In this document: piece by piece, positions 24,298 through 33,762 of the stretch
Layout: every line of letters starts with the position of its first letter
Numbering within the stretch: the first letter of the stretch is position 1
Assembly: GCF_958304185.1 (NCBI RefSeq)
Contig: NZ_OY284433.1
Span: forward strand, 1,116,001-1,180,000
From: an uncultured Erythrobacter sp.
GTDB lineage: Bacteria > Pseudomonadota > Alphaproteobacteria > Sphingomonadales > Sphingomonadaceae
Reading direction: 5' to 3'
Length of the DNA stretch: 64,000 bases
The notes under the pieces: generated by a model
Told to the model about the DNA's origin: nothing
Seen by the model: only the letters and a program-made list of their open reading frames with translations
Databases searched by the model: none
Made by a program: the position numbers and the translations under genes

Positions 24298-27252
24298 TCA
24301 GAAGCGGAAGTTCACACCCACGAAGAAGTCGCGGCCGAGAACATCGAAGAAGCTCGGCAGAGTGTTGGCCTGTTCCTGCGCAGTGCCGAGGATCGGCGGC
24401 TGCTTATCGAACAGGTTGTTCACGCCCGCGTTGATCTGCAGCGTTTCGCTGATATCGGCGCTCAGAGCGAGGTCGATGTAGTTGTACGCATCGATGTACG
24501 GAGTCGGGATCAGCGCAGGATCAAGACCGGTACGGGTGGTGCCCGTGAAGGTGTTATTGATCCGGAAGTCCTGCGTGCTGCCTTCGTAGCGCCAGCGCAC
24601 CGACGCGGTGAGCGGGCCGCCCGAGTAGCTCACGCGAACATTGTGACGATACTCGGGTGCACCGAAGGTACCTTCGTTGATGTTCACGCGCTCCGGGACG
24701 AGAAGCAGCGGGGTGTTGCGCAGCTTGTCGAGCCAGGTGCCGAGGTAGAAGAACGACAGATCACCACCGAACAGCGGAACCGAGTAATCGACCTGGAAGT
24801 CGATACCCGAGGTTTCCAGACGCCCGACGTTGGCCGAACCGATCAGCGGGTTGCGACCGCCGGCGGTTTCACCCAGCGCCCCGTTGACGGGGTTGCGGGT
24901 CCCGAAGAACGGCTGGCAAAGCTGATCGGCGGGGTCGCGGATGGTGTTGAAGCAGAAGTCGATCGAGTTGGCGAAACCGCCACCAAGAACGCCGATGGTG
25001 CCGTCGATCACGATGTTGAAGTAGTCGACAGTCACGTTCAGACGCGGAATGAAGGTCGGCTGGATCACCGCACCAACCGTCCAGGTGTCCGACGTTTCCT
25101 CAAGCACGTTCGGGTTGCCACCGAAGTTCGCCTGGATCTGCGCTGCCGGCTGGACGCTACGCTGGAACACGTTCGCTGCGGGCACGCCCGACTGGATGCA
25201 GAAGGCCCGGAGTTCAGCGGTCTGCTGAGCCACCGGTCCACGATCCGAGCAGGGGTCGATCGCACCGGGGAAGCCGGTCGAAGCACCGCCGAACAGATCC
25301 TGCGTGTTCGGCGCGCGCACCGCACGAGCGTAGGTGCCGCGGAAACGCAGGCCTTCGAAGGGAGCGAGATCCCCACCCAGGTTGTAGGTGAAAGTACCTG
25401 CGATGGCCGGGAGCGAGTAGTCCGAGTAACGGAACGCGCCGTTGAGTTCGAGACGGTGGATGATGCTGTCTTCGAGGATCGGCACACGAACTTCGCCGAA
25501 CACTTCGCGCACATCATACGAACCAGCGGTCGGCTGGCCGGCGTTGAACCCGAGCACGTCGCCTGACGACAGGAATTCGTCAGGAATGAACTCAGCGCGA
25601 ACCTTACGGTATTCCACACCAGCCGCGAAAGCCACATCTTCAGCGCCCAGGCCAAGGCTGAACAGTTCGCCGTTGATCGAAGCAACGCCGTTGATCAGTT
25701 CCGAAGTGGTCACGTTGGTGGCGTTGACCGAGATGTAGTCAATCGCACCCTGGCTCGCGAGACTGAGACCGAACGGGTTGACCGGAACACACCCGGCACT
25801 GCGAGCTGCCGCGCTCTGGCAACGCAGTTCGGTGGTGCTGCCCGGCACGAACTCAACGGTCAGCGCGTTGATATAACGGCTGCGCGAGATGTTGCCGCGC
25901 TGAAGCACGGTGTTCGTGGTGCGCGAGTAGTTGTAGTACGCGTCGAACCGCAGGCTGTCGGTGATGTCGCCGCGAACACCGCCGAGGACGCGGAAGGCAT
26001 CACGGTCAAAGTTCGAGATACGACCCGACAGCTGGTTGAAGCGGAAGCTCACCTGCGTGTCGCGATAGTTGGGACCGAGCGCCGCGTTGGCCGGGTTCGT
26101 GTTGAGAACGGCGCGGGTCTGGTCGTTGAAGAACGGGCTGTTAACGAACAGCGGAGCGCTGACACCAGCCGGGGTGGGCGCGAGCTGGGTCGGGACTTCG
26201 TTACGAACGAAGCTGACTTCGGCGTAAGCTTCGATCCCGTCCGTGAACTCGTAACGACCATAGGCACCACCAAGGTAACGTTCCTGGCCGAGCTGGAGGT
26301 AGTTGTCGGGAGCGAAGTTGTAGAGATCAGCCGGATCCTGGAACGTGCGCGAGCCGCCACCAGTGGGGTTGAAGATGAAGGTGCCAGCCGGCGCCACGAA
26401 GGTTGCGATCGGGCCGGTCGGCGAACCGCCGGGCAGGTAGCCAAGCTCACCACCGCGAGTCGCACAGTTAGCCGCCGCAATACCGCCCGAGAACGGACGA
26501 CCAATGCCCTGCGCATCGGCGCTGCCGGGAGCGATACAACCGTCAGCAGCCGCACGACGCGAGAACTCTCGCGCGCCCTGGAAGACCGGGTCACGACGGC
26601 TGTACGAGCTGTACAGGGTCACCGCACCGCGGCCATCGTCGAACGCCGAACCGATTGCGGCATTGAACTGGTAACGCGCGCCGTCACCCTCGCCAGTCAG
26701 CGAGTAAGTGCCGTTCAGCTCGAGGCCTTCGATTTCACGCAGGTTGAAGTTCACAACACCCGAAACAGCGTCGGTACCGTAAATCGCCGAAGCGCCGCCG
26801 GTCAGAACTTCGACGTTGCTGAGCAGGAACTGCGGAATGGTGTTGGCATCAACCAGCTGGTTGGTGTCAGCCAACATCCAGCGGCGGCCGTTAACCAGCA
26901 CCAGGGTGCGGGTGGCGCCAAGGTTGCGCAGGTTCAGGGTGACGTTACCGTTGCCCGGGTTGTTCGAGAAGCCCGTGACGCCGGGAAGGACCTGCGGCAG
27001 GGTGTTGAGCACCTGCTCAACGTTGACGGCGCCGGTCAGGCGGAATTCTTCAGACGAAACCACGGCGACCGGGTTGGTCGACTGGAGATCGGTGCGCTGA
27101 ATGCGCGAACCGGTCACGACAATGGCGGTGGATTCGGTTGTTTCTTCAGCCGAGCCCGAAACAGTCTCGGTCTGAGCGTAGGCCGGTGCGGCGAACACGG
27201 CGCCAGCCATGATCGTCCCGGCGAGCAGCGATGCCTTGTGGAAGCGTTGCAT
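24298..27252 (-). CDS. TonB-dependent receptor 2
   Basis: 984-residue outer-membrane receptor. Start ATG 27252 is preceded by AGGGGA at good spacing and opens the signal peptide MQRFHKASLLAGTIMAGAVF ending AYAQ; an in-frame start at 27282 would add 10 residues. TonB-box-like TAIVVTGSRIQRTD, plug motifs VEQVLNTLPQVLPGVTGF, RTLVLVNGRRWM and VEVLTGGASAIYGTDA, and a barrel ending DFFVGVNFRF. It is related to TBDR 1 by shared plug and barrel phrases, indicating paralogous receptors. It converges on the TPR-oxygenase/sulfotransferase unit, and the two receptors thus bracket it. Confidence 0.93.
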   Translation of the reverse strand: MQRFHKASLLAGTIMAGAVFAAPAYAQTETVSGSAEETTESTAIVVTGSRIQRTDLQSTNPVAVVSSEEFRLTGAVNVEQVLNTLPQVLPGVTGFSNNPGNGNVTLNLRNLGATRTLVLVNGRRWMLADTNQLVDANTIPQFLLSNVEVLTGGASAIYGTDAVSGVVNFNLREIEGLELNGTYSLTGEGDGARYQFNAAIGSAFDDGRGAVTLYSSYSRRDPVFQGAREFSRRAAADGCIAPGSADAQGIGRPFSGGIAAANCATRGGELGYLPGGSPTGPIATFVAPAGTFIFNPTGGGSRTFQDPADLYNFAPDNYLQLGQERYLGGAYGRYEFTDGIEAYAEVSFVRNEVPTQLAPTPAGVSAPLFVNSPFFNDQTRAVLNTNPANAALGPNYRDTQVSFRFNQLSGRISNFDRDAFRVLGGVRGDITDSLRFDAYYNYSRTTNTVLQRGNISRSRYINALTVEFVPGSTTELRCQSAAARSAGCVPVNPFGLSLASQGAIDYISVNATNVTTSELINGVASINGELFSLGLGAEDVAFAAGVEYRKVRAEFIPDEFLSSGDVLGFNAGQPTAGSYDVREVFGEVRVPILEDSIIHRLELNGAFRYSDYSLPAIAGTFTYNLGGDLAPFEGLRFRGTYARAVRAPNTQDLFGGASTGFPGAIDPCSDRGPVAQQTAELRAFCIQSGVPAANVFQRSVQPAAQIQANFGGNPNVLEETSDTWTVGAVIQPTFIPRLNVTVDYFNIVIDGTIGVLGGGFANSIDFCFNTIRDPADQLCQPFFGTRNPVNGALGETAGGRNPLIGSANVGRLETSGIDFQVDYSVPLFGGDLSFFYLGTWLDKLRNTPLLLVPERVNINEGTFGAPEYRHNVRVSYSGGPLTASVRWRYEGSTQDFRINNTFTGTTRTGLDPALIPTPYIDAYNYIDLALSADISETLQINAGVNNLFDKQPPILGTAQEQANTLPSFFDVLGRDFFVGVNFRF

Positions 27253-27353
27253 TTTGCAGGTCCCCTGATTGCACGCGGACAAGGTGCCCGCGTTGTAGTG
27301 TTAGCCGCTTAAGACAATCGCGTTCCTGCCTGCAATTGGGCGGATGCCAGCCA

Positions 27354-27378
27354 GCCACAGTTGCTTGCAGACTGTGGC
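27354..27378. promoter_or_regulatory. Inverted repeat upstream of TBDR 2
   Basis: GCCACAGT, 9 bases, ACTGTGGC: a perfect 8-base dyad about 100 bases upstream of the receptor start in the 249-base gap shared with the divergent small gene. It is a candidate operator. The 10-base dyad upstream of TBDR 3 has the same 9-base spacing. Confidence 0.4.
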
Positions 27379-27501
27379 AGATCGGCTACAGTCTGATTAC
27401 ATTACTGTGGATGTTCAGTAGATCGTACCTGCAATAGTTTGCAGATTGGCCATGCCGTTGCTGTGCCTTGGACATCGCAAGGTCGCTAAGGAGATTCGCG
27501 C

Positions 27502-28074
27502 ATGATCGGCAAGTCAGAGAAACGTTCGGGTGCGAAGCGTCGCGTTGCGCGCGGCGGCGCAGCAATCGCCCTTCTGTTGGCCGGCGGCGTGGCTGTGGTC
27601 GCGCAGGTTCCCGGTGTCCAAGGGGCTGCTGCTCTGCTCGACGGCTTACGCGGCTGCCGCAGCATCGCGGGCGTGCCCGAGCGCTCGTCCTGCTATGACG
27701 ACAAGGTTGGTGCGCTGCTCGGTGCGGTGGAAGCGGGCGAAGTCCGCCTCATTGATCAGGAGGAAGTGCGCAAGACACGGCGCCAACTGTTCGGCTTCAC
27801 CTTGCCCGCGATCGACATGTTGAAGGCCGAACCCACAGAAGAGGCCGAGCCATCGGATCTGTTCGAGACTACGATCGCCAGCGGTCGCCAGACGGGGCCC
27901 CGCACTTGGCGCTTCACCACCGCCGAGGGCGCGGTCTGGGAAATCAACAGCCCGCCCCGCAAGATCGCCCCGATCATGCCGGGCGACAAGGTGGTCTTCA
28001 AGAAGGCATCGCTCGGCTATTACTTCATCCGCATAAACGGGCAGATCGGGGTCAAGGGCCGGCGGGTCATGTGA
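27502..28074 (+). CDS. Small secreted or anchored protein with CYD and GVKGRR motifs, copy 2
   Basis: 190 residues, paralogous to the product at 21199. A basic N-terminus (KSEKRSGAKRRVARGG) precedes a hydrophobic segment AAIALLLAGGVAVVAQV, so it may be a membrane-anchored or exported protein. Shared landmarks are a Cys followed by ERSSCYDDKV, TRRQLFGFTLP, FTTAEGAVWEI and the end YFIRINGQIGVKGRRVM. Strong AAGGAG site before ATG 27502. It is transcribed away from TBDR 2 and towards the S9 peptidase. Function unknown; the repeated association with TBDR islands is the only clue. Confidence 0.75.
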   Translation: MIGKSEKRSGAKRRVARGGAAIALLLAGGVAVVAQVPGVQGAAALLDGLRGCRSIAGVPERSSCYDDKVGALLGAVEAGEVRLIDQEEVRKTRRQLFGFTLPAIDMLKAEPTEEAEPSDLFETTIASGRQTGPRTWRFTTAEGAVWEINSPPRKIAPIMPGDKVVFKKASLGYYFIRINGQIGVKGRRVM

Positions 28075-28162
28075 TGCCAGCCATCCGTCCGGCGCCCTCG
28101 GAAAAGCAAAGGGCCCGGACATTGCTGCCCGAGCCCCCTGTGTTCTATGTTCCGCGCGTCCC

Positions 28163-30157
28163 TTACAAGCCGCCCGGCCCGCAATCGTTCGCGAGGTAAT
28201 CTAGCATCTTCGTGTAGAACTGCTGCTGGTGGGTATACATCAGCGTATTGTAAAAGTGGTCGGCACCTTCGAGGGTTATAAATTCGCCAGTCTTGCCGGC
28301 AGCCTCGAACTTTTTCTTATAGTCGACCAGATGGTAATACAGCACGCGGCGATCATCCTCACCGTGGACCATCAGCACCGGGATATTGACCTTGTCGACT
28401 TCATTGATCGGATTGACCCCGATAGTGCCGCGCCGTCTTGACCATTCATCCAGCGCCTTGAGATCGGGATCGCGACGGCCGAAATACTGCTTTTCAGCGT
28501 CGGCCACCGCCGCCCCTGCAATCACACACTGGTAAATCTGCGGATCGCGACTGGCCGCAACAAGCGCAGCATAGCCGCCGTAAGACCATCCAAACATCGC
28601 CATCCGGTTGGGATCAACCAAGCCTTGTTCAACAAGGTAAAGCGCCCCGTCATCCTTGTCGTCCTGCATCTTGCCGCCATGTTCGCCATAGGCAGAATCG
28701 AAGTGATCCTGGCCCCAGCCAACAGACATTCGGTATTGCGGCTGAAGCACCATGTAACCGGCATTGGCCAGCAGCTGGCCCCACTCGTCATAGGTGATGA
28801 TTTCGTTCACCTGCGGGCCGCCGTGCGGCAGAACGATCAGCGGGAAGGGGCCGGTGCCCTTGGGCTTGGTGACATAAGCCGGGATCACCCTGCCATCGCG
28901 CGCCTTGTAACGAATATACTCAACATCCGCCAATTGGTCCGGGTTTATAAGCGGATTACGGCTCCCCAGCTTGGCCAGCTTCCCATCCTTGACCAGCCAG
29001 AATGAACCCGGATCGTGCGGGCCGCGGTTGGTGACAATCATCGATTTGCCATCAATCGACCGGCTCGCAATATTGATCTGGTAGGCGTTGGGGATCTGCT
29101 TTTCCAACGCCTCGTAAAGAGCCTTTTCCTCTTCATCAAACCAGTGGCGTTCCAATGTCCGGCCCGAATAGCGAGCAGCCACCAGCTTGTCGTTACCCGG
29201 GATCGAGTGAAGCTGGATATCCATCACGTCGGCATCTTCAGCTTGGAACAGCTTCTTGCCGACCTTGCCCGTGGTGAAGTCGAATTCGTAAAGCGCGGCC
29301 TTGTCTTCGCCCTCTTGGTTGTCGATCAAGTAGCCGATGTTCGGGTTGTCCGGATCAAAGCCAGCAATCCCCTGGAACCCGCCAAGAATGCGGTAGAGGT
29401 TTTTGGGATCGTTGAGATCGAATTCCTGAAACTTCTTCCACTCACTATCACCCGGCAAGCGATAATAGGACGCCACCGTCCCGGAATCGCGATCCTGCAC
29501 CTGTGTGAAGCGAGGGTTGCCATCACTGTCCCAGCGGTCAACCACCGGGAACTTGCCCCCGCCGCGCAGCACCAGCTGGCGGGCGCCGGTCTTAAGGTTG
29601 AACTTGTAGTAAGAACGTGGGCGGAACGCGGCCAAGGGATCGACCCCGGTGCCGTCACCAACCGTAGCTCCGGTACTAACCAGAACGTGGTCCGGCTCTT
29701 TGGGTAGCAGGCTGACGATGCCGAAGTTACCATCGACACTGGTAAACTTATTGGATTCAAGACTGTAGGAGTAAGTCTTGTAGTCGCGGACGTCCTCTTC
29801 AGGGCCCTTCACCGTCTTGCGGTTGACCTGCCACGCGGTGCCGAAAATGACATCATTGCTGACCCACTGTGCCGCGATGATTTCCATCGGATCGGCGTTG
29901 AGGCGGCGCAGCGGCTTTGACAGATCATCGGTGCTATAGATTTCGAGGATATAGTCGGTTTCGCGACCTTCCACCTTATGAACAAGCAGGTGCTTGCCAT
30001 CGGGCGAAATCTGCACGGCATTTACGACATCGCGAAGCGCCCAGACATCTACGGGGACTGCGCCTTGCGCCTGCGTGGGAGCAGGCATGGCGGTGACGAG
30101 ACCAAGAGCAGAAGCGCCGATCAGGGCGGCGGCAAATGTGGCTTTGACGAGTTTCAT
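28163..30157 (-). CDS. S9 family prolyl oligopeptidase-like peptidase, secreted
   Basis: 664 residues with a signal peptide (MKLVKATFAAALIGASALGL, cleavage near TQAQG), so it acts in the periplasm or outside. An N-terminal beta-propeller (ALRDVVNAVQISPDGKHLLV and later blades) is followed by an alpha/beta-hydrolase domain with the nucleophile in MFGWSYGGYAALVAASR (Ser about 525), Asp in VLMVHGEDDRRV and His in EGADHFYN. It probably cleaves short oligopeptides, dipeptidyl-peptidase or acylaminoacyl-peptidase style. It is downstream of TBDR 3 on the same strand, separated by a hairpin, a pairing seen with peptide-importing receptors. Confidence 0.92.
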   Translation of the reverse strand: MKLVKATFAAALIGASALGLVTAMPAPTQAQGAVPVDVWALRDVVNAVQISPDGKHLLVHKVEGRETDYILEIYSTDDLSKPLRRLNADPMEIIAAQWVSNDVIFGTAWQVNRKTVKGPEEDVRDYKTYSYSLESNKFTSVDGNFGIVSLLPKEPDHVLVSTGATVGDGTGVDPLAAFRPRSYYKFNLKTGARQLVLRGGGKFPVVDRWDSDGNPRFTQVQDRDSGTVASYYRLPGDSEWKKFQEFDLNDPKNLYRILGGFQGIAGFDPDNPNIGYLIDNQEGEDKAALYEFDFTTGKVGKKLFQAEDADVMDIQLHSIPGNDKLVAARYSGRTLERHWFDEEEKALYEALEKQIPNAYQINIASRSIDGKSMIVTNRGPHDPGSFWLVKDGKLAKLGSRNPLINPDQLADVEYIRYKARDGRVIPAYVTKPKGTGPFPLIVLPHGGPQVNEIITYDEWGQLLANAGYMVLQPQYRMSVGWGQDHFDSAYGEHGGKMQDDKDDGALYLVEQGLVDPNRMAMFGWSYGGYAALVAASRDPQIYQCVIAGAAVADAEKQYFGRRDPDLKALDEWSRRRGTIGVNPINEVDKVNIPVLMVHGEDDRRVLYYHLVDYKKKFEAAGKTGEFITLEGADHFYNTLMYTHQQQFYTKMLDYLANDCGPGGL

Positions 30158-30257
30158 AATCAGTTCTTTCTCGGGGACAGATTGTTGAACCGAACAGGCG
30201 AGGCAAGGTTTCGGACGCCAAGGGGCAGCGCCGGATGAATGCCTGCCATTAAACGAG

Positions 30258-30295
30258 AAATGCGGCCTCTCGACAAGTGCCGAGAGGCCGCATTT
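30258..30295. terminator. Hairpin terminator between TBDR 3 and the S9 peptidase
   Basis: A 15-base perfect stem, with AAATGCGGCCTCTCG at 30258-30272 and its complement at 30281-30295. In the leftward direction the stem ends in TTT followed by CTCGTTT, a moderate terminator. It would reduce but perhaps not abolish read-through from the receptor into the peptidase gene. Confidence 0.75.
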
Positions 30296-30321
30296 TCGTG
30301 GTCATTCAAGTCATTCGTCGA

Positions 30322-33300
30322 TTAGAAGCGATACAGCAACTGAGCGAAGAACTCGCGGCCGTCGAGGTTGTAGCCGTTACCGATCGCAGCGTTGGCGATC
30401 GACAGCACTTCGCTGCCATCCACCAGCGGCGGATTGCGGTCGAACAGGTTCGTCACACCGGCGATGATGCGAAGATCGCCGTTGTCCCAACGCACCGACG
30501 CGGCGTGCTCGAAGTATTCACCGGTGAAGCCAACGTCACGGCACAGGATGCCGTCACCCGGAACCACATTGTTCGGCGTGGTCCCAGTGCGCGACCCACC
30601 GCCAAGGCAGGTGTCACCGAAGAAGCCCGTGGTGGGTGTGTTGTTCTCACCAAAGCTGAAGGCGTCCGAGAACGGGTCAACACCAACCGGATCCTGCGCC
30701 ACCGACCCGATGTAACGCGTCTGCCAGGTGAAGGTGAAGTCATCCAAGCCGACGTTGAAGGTCGCACGGCCGATCCAGCTCGGGAAGCCAAATTCGCCCG
30801 CGAAGTCTTCGGTGTCGATATCGCCATTGTCGTTGGTGAACGTGCTTGAACGTTCGATCAGGTGGTTGGCGGTCAGGTTGAGCGACAAGTCGATCTCCTT
30901 CTCGCCAATGGTCACCGGGTAGCCGAAGTTCGCGTTCAGATCGATCCCGCGGACCGACTCCTGATCGAGATTGAGGAAGCCCGAAAACACGTCCGAAACC
31001 AGACGCCGTTCAACTGTAGAAGAACTGATCCGGTCGCAGAACGGGCTGCGAGTGTCATCGTCACGAGTGTAGCAGTCATTGATGATGAACTGCGCGCTCG
31101 GCTCGATGATCGACTGCTTCAACTTGATGTCGTAGTAGTTGAAGTTGAACGAGAATTCGAACCCGCTCGCCCAGTCTTCTTCGAATGCGAAACCGGTCGT
31201 GATCGAGCGCGAGGTTTCCGGATCAATGTCAAGCGAACCGCCCGAGGTGATTTCGACGCCCGAGTTCGACTGGGTGTTCAAGCCCTGCGAATCGATACCT
31301 ACGCGGGTCGGATCACGTCCTTCGCGGCGGCAGTTTGCCAACACTTGCGGTTCGCGGGTTTCGTTGCCCGCGACATAGCCCAGCGCCGGGTCGAACGCCG
31401 CGGCAGGAACCGCGCAGGGATCGAACAGCGTCAAGAAGCCCGACTGTGCCAGCAGGAAGTTCTCACGCAGGTTCGGCGCACGGAACGAGGTACCATAGTT
31501 GAACTTCACAAGCAGCGGAGACACCGGACGCCAGCCCGCGCCCACCGAGAAGGTGCCGTTCGTGCCATAAAACTCTTCGTCGGTGATACGGCCGGCCGCC
31601 TTGACCGTCAGTTCCTCGACCAGAGTTTCGCCAGCCATTAGCGGCGCTTCGATTTCGCCGTAAAGTTCGCGGATCCACTTCGAACCAGCCGCACCGCTAT
31701 CGGCGAAGAAGGCGAAGTACAGACCGTTGGCCGCCGCGACATTCGGATCCGACTGGATCTTGTCCTCGCGCCATTCGCCGCCAAGCACGACGCCGACCGG
31801 GCCCGCAGGCAACTCGAACAGGTCGCCGGTCACGTAGGCCGAGAGCATGGTCTGTTCATAAGTCGTGTCGAAACGACGTTCATCGAACAGGTAATTCCGC
31901 TCAGCCGCCGAGGCAAAATCACCGACGAAGGTGTTGAGCAGGCTGGGAGCGAACAAGTTCACCGGGACACAGCCCTCGGTGAGGTCGGACGCAGCTTGAC
32001 CGGGGTTGGCGAGGCCAGCCGTGTTGCAAACGCCGATCCACTGGGGATCACCGAAGGCACCGAAGATGGAGATTGCGTCATTGTAGTCGTCGGCAACACC
32101 GTCGCCATTATTGTCGCTAATGCCGTCGCCATCATAGTCAGCGGTGGGGTCAAGACCGAGCGCGAGCGCGAGGCGGTCTTCGCGAATACCATTGCGGGTC
32201 GATACGCCGACCGAGCGCGAATAGGTGCCCGCGACTTCAAAGGTCCAGGTCGAACCGATGAAAGGCAAGTCACCGCGCACACCGATTACGCCGCGATACT
32301 GCTCCTGCGTAACTTCGTTGTTATTGCGATCCCCACGGATCGCAATGATCGGCGAAACAGGCAGCGAGAAGCCGGTCGAAAGCGGACGGGTCGCTCCGTT
32401 GAAAACCGCCGGGTTGAGGCGGCGCTGGAAGGCATTGTCCGCCGCGCGGCAGTCTTGGCCGTTCGGGTTGGTATCGATGTTGCAGGGGTTGAACGGGTTA
32501 AGGTCAGGCACAAACGGGAAAATCTGCGCCTGGAACTGGTTCGGAGCCGAAATTTCCGCACGGGTGAACTGCGCTTCGAAGAACGGCGTAATATTGGCTT
32601 CGCCTTCGAAGGTGTATTCACCATAGGCAAAGCCGTTGAACAGTTCCTGCCCGGAGATGAAGGTCGTATCGAGTGTCTCGGGGTTGTTGTTCGAGTTGTT
32701 GTTGTAGTCCTGGAAGTCGACATCGCGGATGCCGTCACCATTGAAGTCGACTTCGCGGTTACCAAGGCCGGTGTTTTCCGAGAAGTCGGCAATCACGTTG
32801 CCTGCGCCCGGCTTGTAGTAAACCGAACCCACGCGGGTCGCGTCGATGAAGATACGGCCCGAAAGCGCGCCAACCTTACAATCGCTGTCGCGGACGGTGA
32901 CTGCACCGCCAGAGTTGCGGCGAACGAGCGCGCTGTCACGAATGCCGAGCGTGCGAATGTTGCCATTCTGATCGATTTCACGGTTCGCGTCGCAGCCCGT
33001 GAGGAAGTTACGGTCCGCGAAGCGCACGAGATCGCGCTTCTGATATTCGAGACCGACGCCAAACACGGCACGGTCAGTGTTGAAGCCCCACGCGGCGGAA
33101 ACCGTGTAGTCTTCCCCCGCACCCTGCGGGTTGATGTTGCCGTTGGCCTGGATTTCGAGCCCGTCGAAGTCCTTGCGCAGAATGACGTTCACCACGCCCG
33201 CGACCGCGTCCGAACCATACACCGACGAAGCACCGTCCGTGAGAATGTCGTAACGGTCGACCAGCGAGGCCGGGATCAGGTTGATCGACGGGTTGGAGGG

Positions 33301-33762
33301 AGCACCTTCCACGCCAGCAGGCGCGAGACGGCGGCCATTGACGAGGATCAGGGTACGGTCAGCACCAAGACCGCGCAGGTTCAGCGTTTGCGAACCCGGG
33401 CCGTTGTTGAGCACGAAGCCGTTGAAGGTCGCATCGATCTGCTGACCGGCGGCCGCTTCCGAGCGCTGGAGAATCTGTGAAGGATCGAACGCACCAACCG
33501 CCTGCTGATTTTCGGTGGTGAGCACCTGAAGCGGCGAAATCGAGCTGTATGTGTCGCGCACGATGCGCGAACCGGTCACGGTGATGTTGCTGGCCTTGTC
33601 TTCAGCTTGGGCCGCCTCACCCTCAGTTACATCGACCTGCTCCTCTTCTTCCGCCGGCTGTTCCTCGGTGGCCTGCGCATAGGCAGGGCCCGCGATCACA
33701 AACGCGATGGCTGATGCGGAAAAGGCCAGAGCCTTGATCGAATTGCTGTGAAATTTCTTCAT
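30322..33762 (-). CDS. TonB-dependent receptor 3, with Asp/Asn-rich Ca-binding-like loops
   Basis: 1146-residue outer-membrane receptor, the largest of the three. Start ATG 33762 follows CTGGAG and opens the signal peptide MKKFHSNSIKALAFSASAIA ending AYAQ. An acidic stretch (EEEEQVDVTEGEAAQAED) precedes NITVTGSRIVRD. Plug motifs: RTLILVNGRRLAP and YDILTDGASSVYGSDA. The barrel ends REFFAQLLYRF. Two barrel loops contain DFNGDGIRDVDFQDYNNN and YDGDGISDNNGDGVADDYND, which look like thrombospondin type 3/EF-hand calcium loops. Ligand unknown. A 10-base inverted repeat lies 48 bases upstream. Confidence 0.93.
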   Translation of the reverse strand: MKKFHSNSIKALAFSASAIAFVIAGPAYAQATEEQPAEEEEQVDVTEGEAAQAEDKASNITVTGSRIVRDTYSSISPLQVLTTENQQAVGAFDPSQILQRSEAAAGQQIDATFNGFVLNNGPGSQTLNLRGLGADRTLILVNGRRLAPAGVEGAPSNPSINLIPASLVDRYDILTDGASSVYGSDAVAGVVNVILRKDFDGLEIQANGNINPQGAGEDYTVSAAWGFNTDRAVFGVGLEYQKRDLVRFADRNFLTGCDANREIDQNGNIRTLGIRDSALVRRNSGGAVTVRDSDCKVGALSGRIFIDATRVGSVYYKPGAGNVIADFSENTGLGNREVDFNGDGIRDVDFQDYNNNSNNNPETLDTTFISGQELFNGFAYGEYTFEGEANITPFFEAQFTRAEISAPNQFQAQIFPFVPDLNPFNPCNIDTNPNGQDCRAADNAFQRRLNPAVFNGATRPLSTGFSLPVSPIIAIRGDRNNNEVTQEQYRGVIGVRGDLPFIGSTWTFEVAGTYSRSVGVSTRNGIREDRLALALGLDPTADYDGDGISDNNGDGVADDYNDAISIFGAFGDPQWIGVCNTAGLANPGQAASDLTEGCVPVNLFAPSLLNTFVGDFASAAERNYLFDERRFDTTYEQTMLSAYVTGDLFELPAGPVGVVLGGEWREDKIQSDPNVAAANGLYFAFFADSGAAGSKWIRELYGEIEAPLMAGETLVEELTVKAAGRITDEEFYGTNGTFSVGAGWRPVSPLLVKFNYGTSFRAPNLRENFLLAQSGFLTLFDPCAVPAAAFDPALGYVAGNETREPQVLANCRREGRDPTRVGIDSQGLNTQSNSGVEITSGGSLDIDPETSRSITTGFAFEEDWASGFEFSFNFNYYDIKLKQSIIEPSAQFIINDCYTRDDDTRSPFCDRISSSTVERRLVSDVFSGFLNLDQESVRGIDLNANFGYPVTIGEKEIDLSLNLTANHLIERSSTFTNDNGDIDTEDFAGEFGFPSWIGRATFNVGLDDFTFTWQTRYIGSVAQDPVGVDPFSDAFSFGENNTPTTGFFGDTCLGGGSRTGTTPNNVVPGDGILCRDVGFTGEYFEHAASVRWDNGDLRIIAGVTNLFDRNPPLVDGSEVLSIANAAIGNGYNLDGREFFAQLLYRF

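Noticed and set aside
28075-28162. Possible terminator between the small paralogue and the S9 peptidase gene
   Set aside because: Only an imperfect GGGC/GCCC pairing could be drawn, without a T-run.
31996-33480. 494-codon plus-strand frame within TBDR 3
   Set aside because: Antisense to receptor plug and barrel motifs; no ribosome site and no motif.
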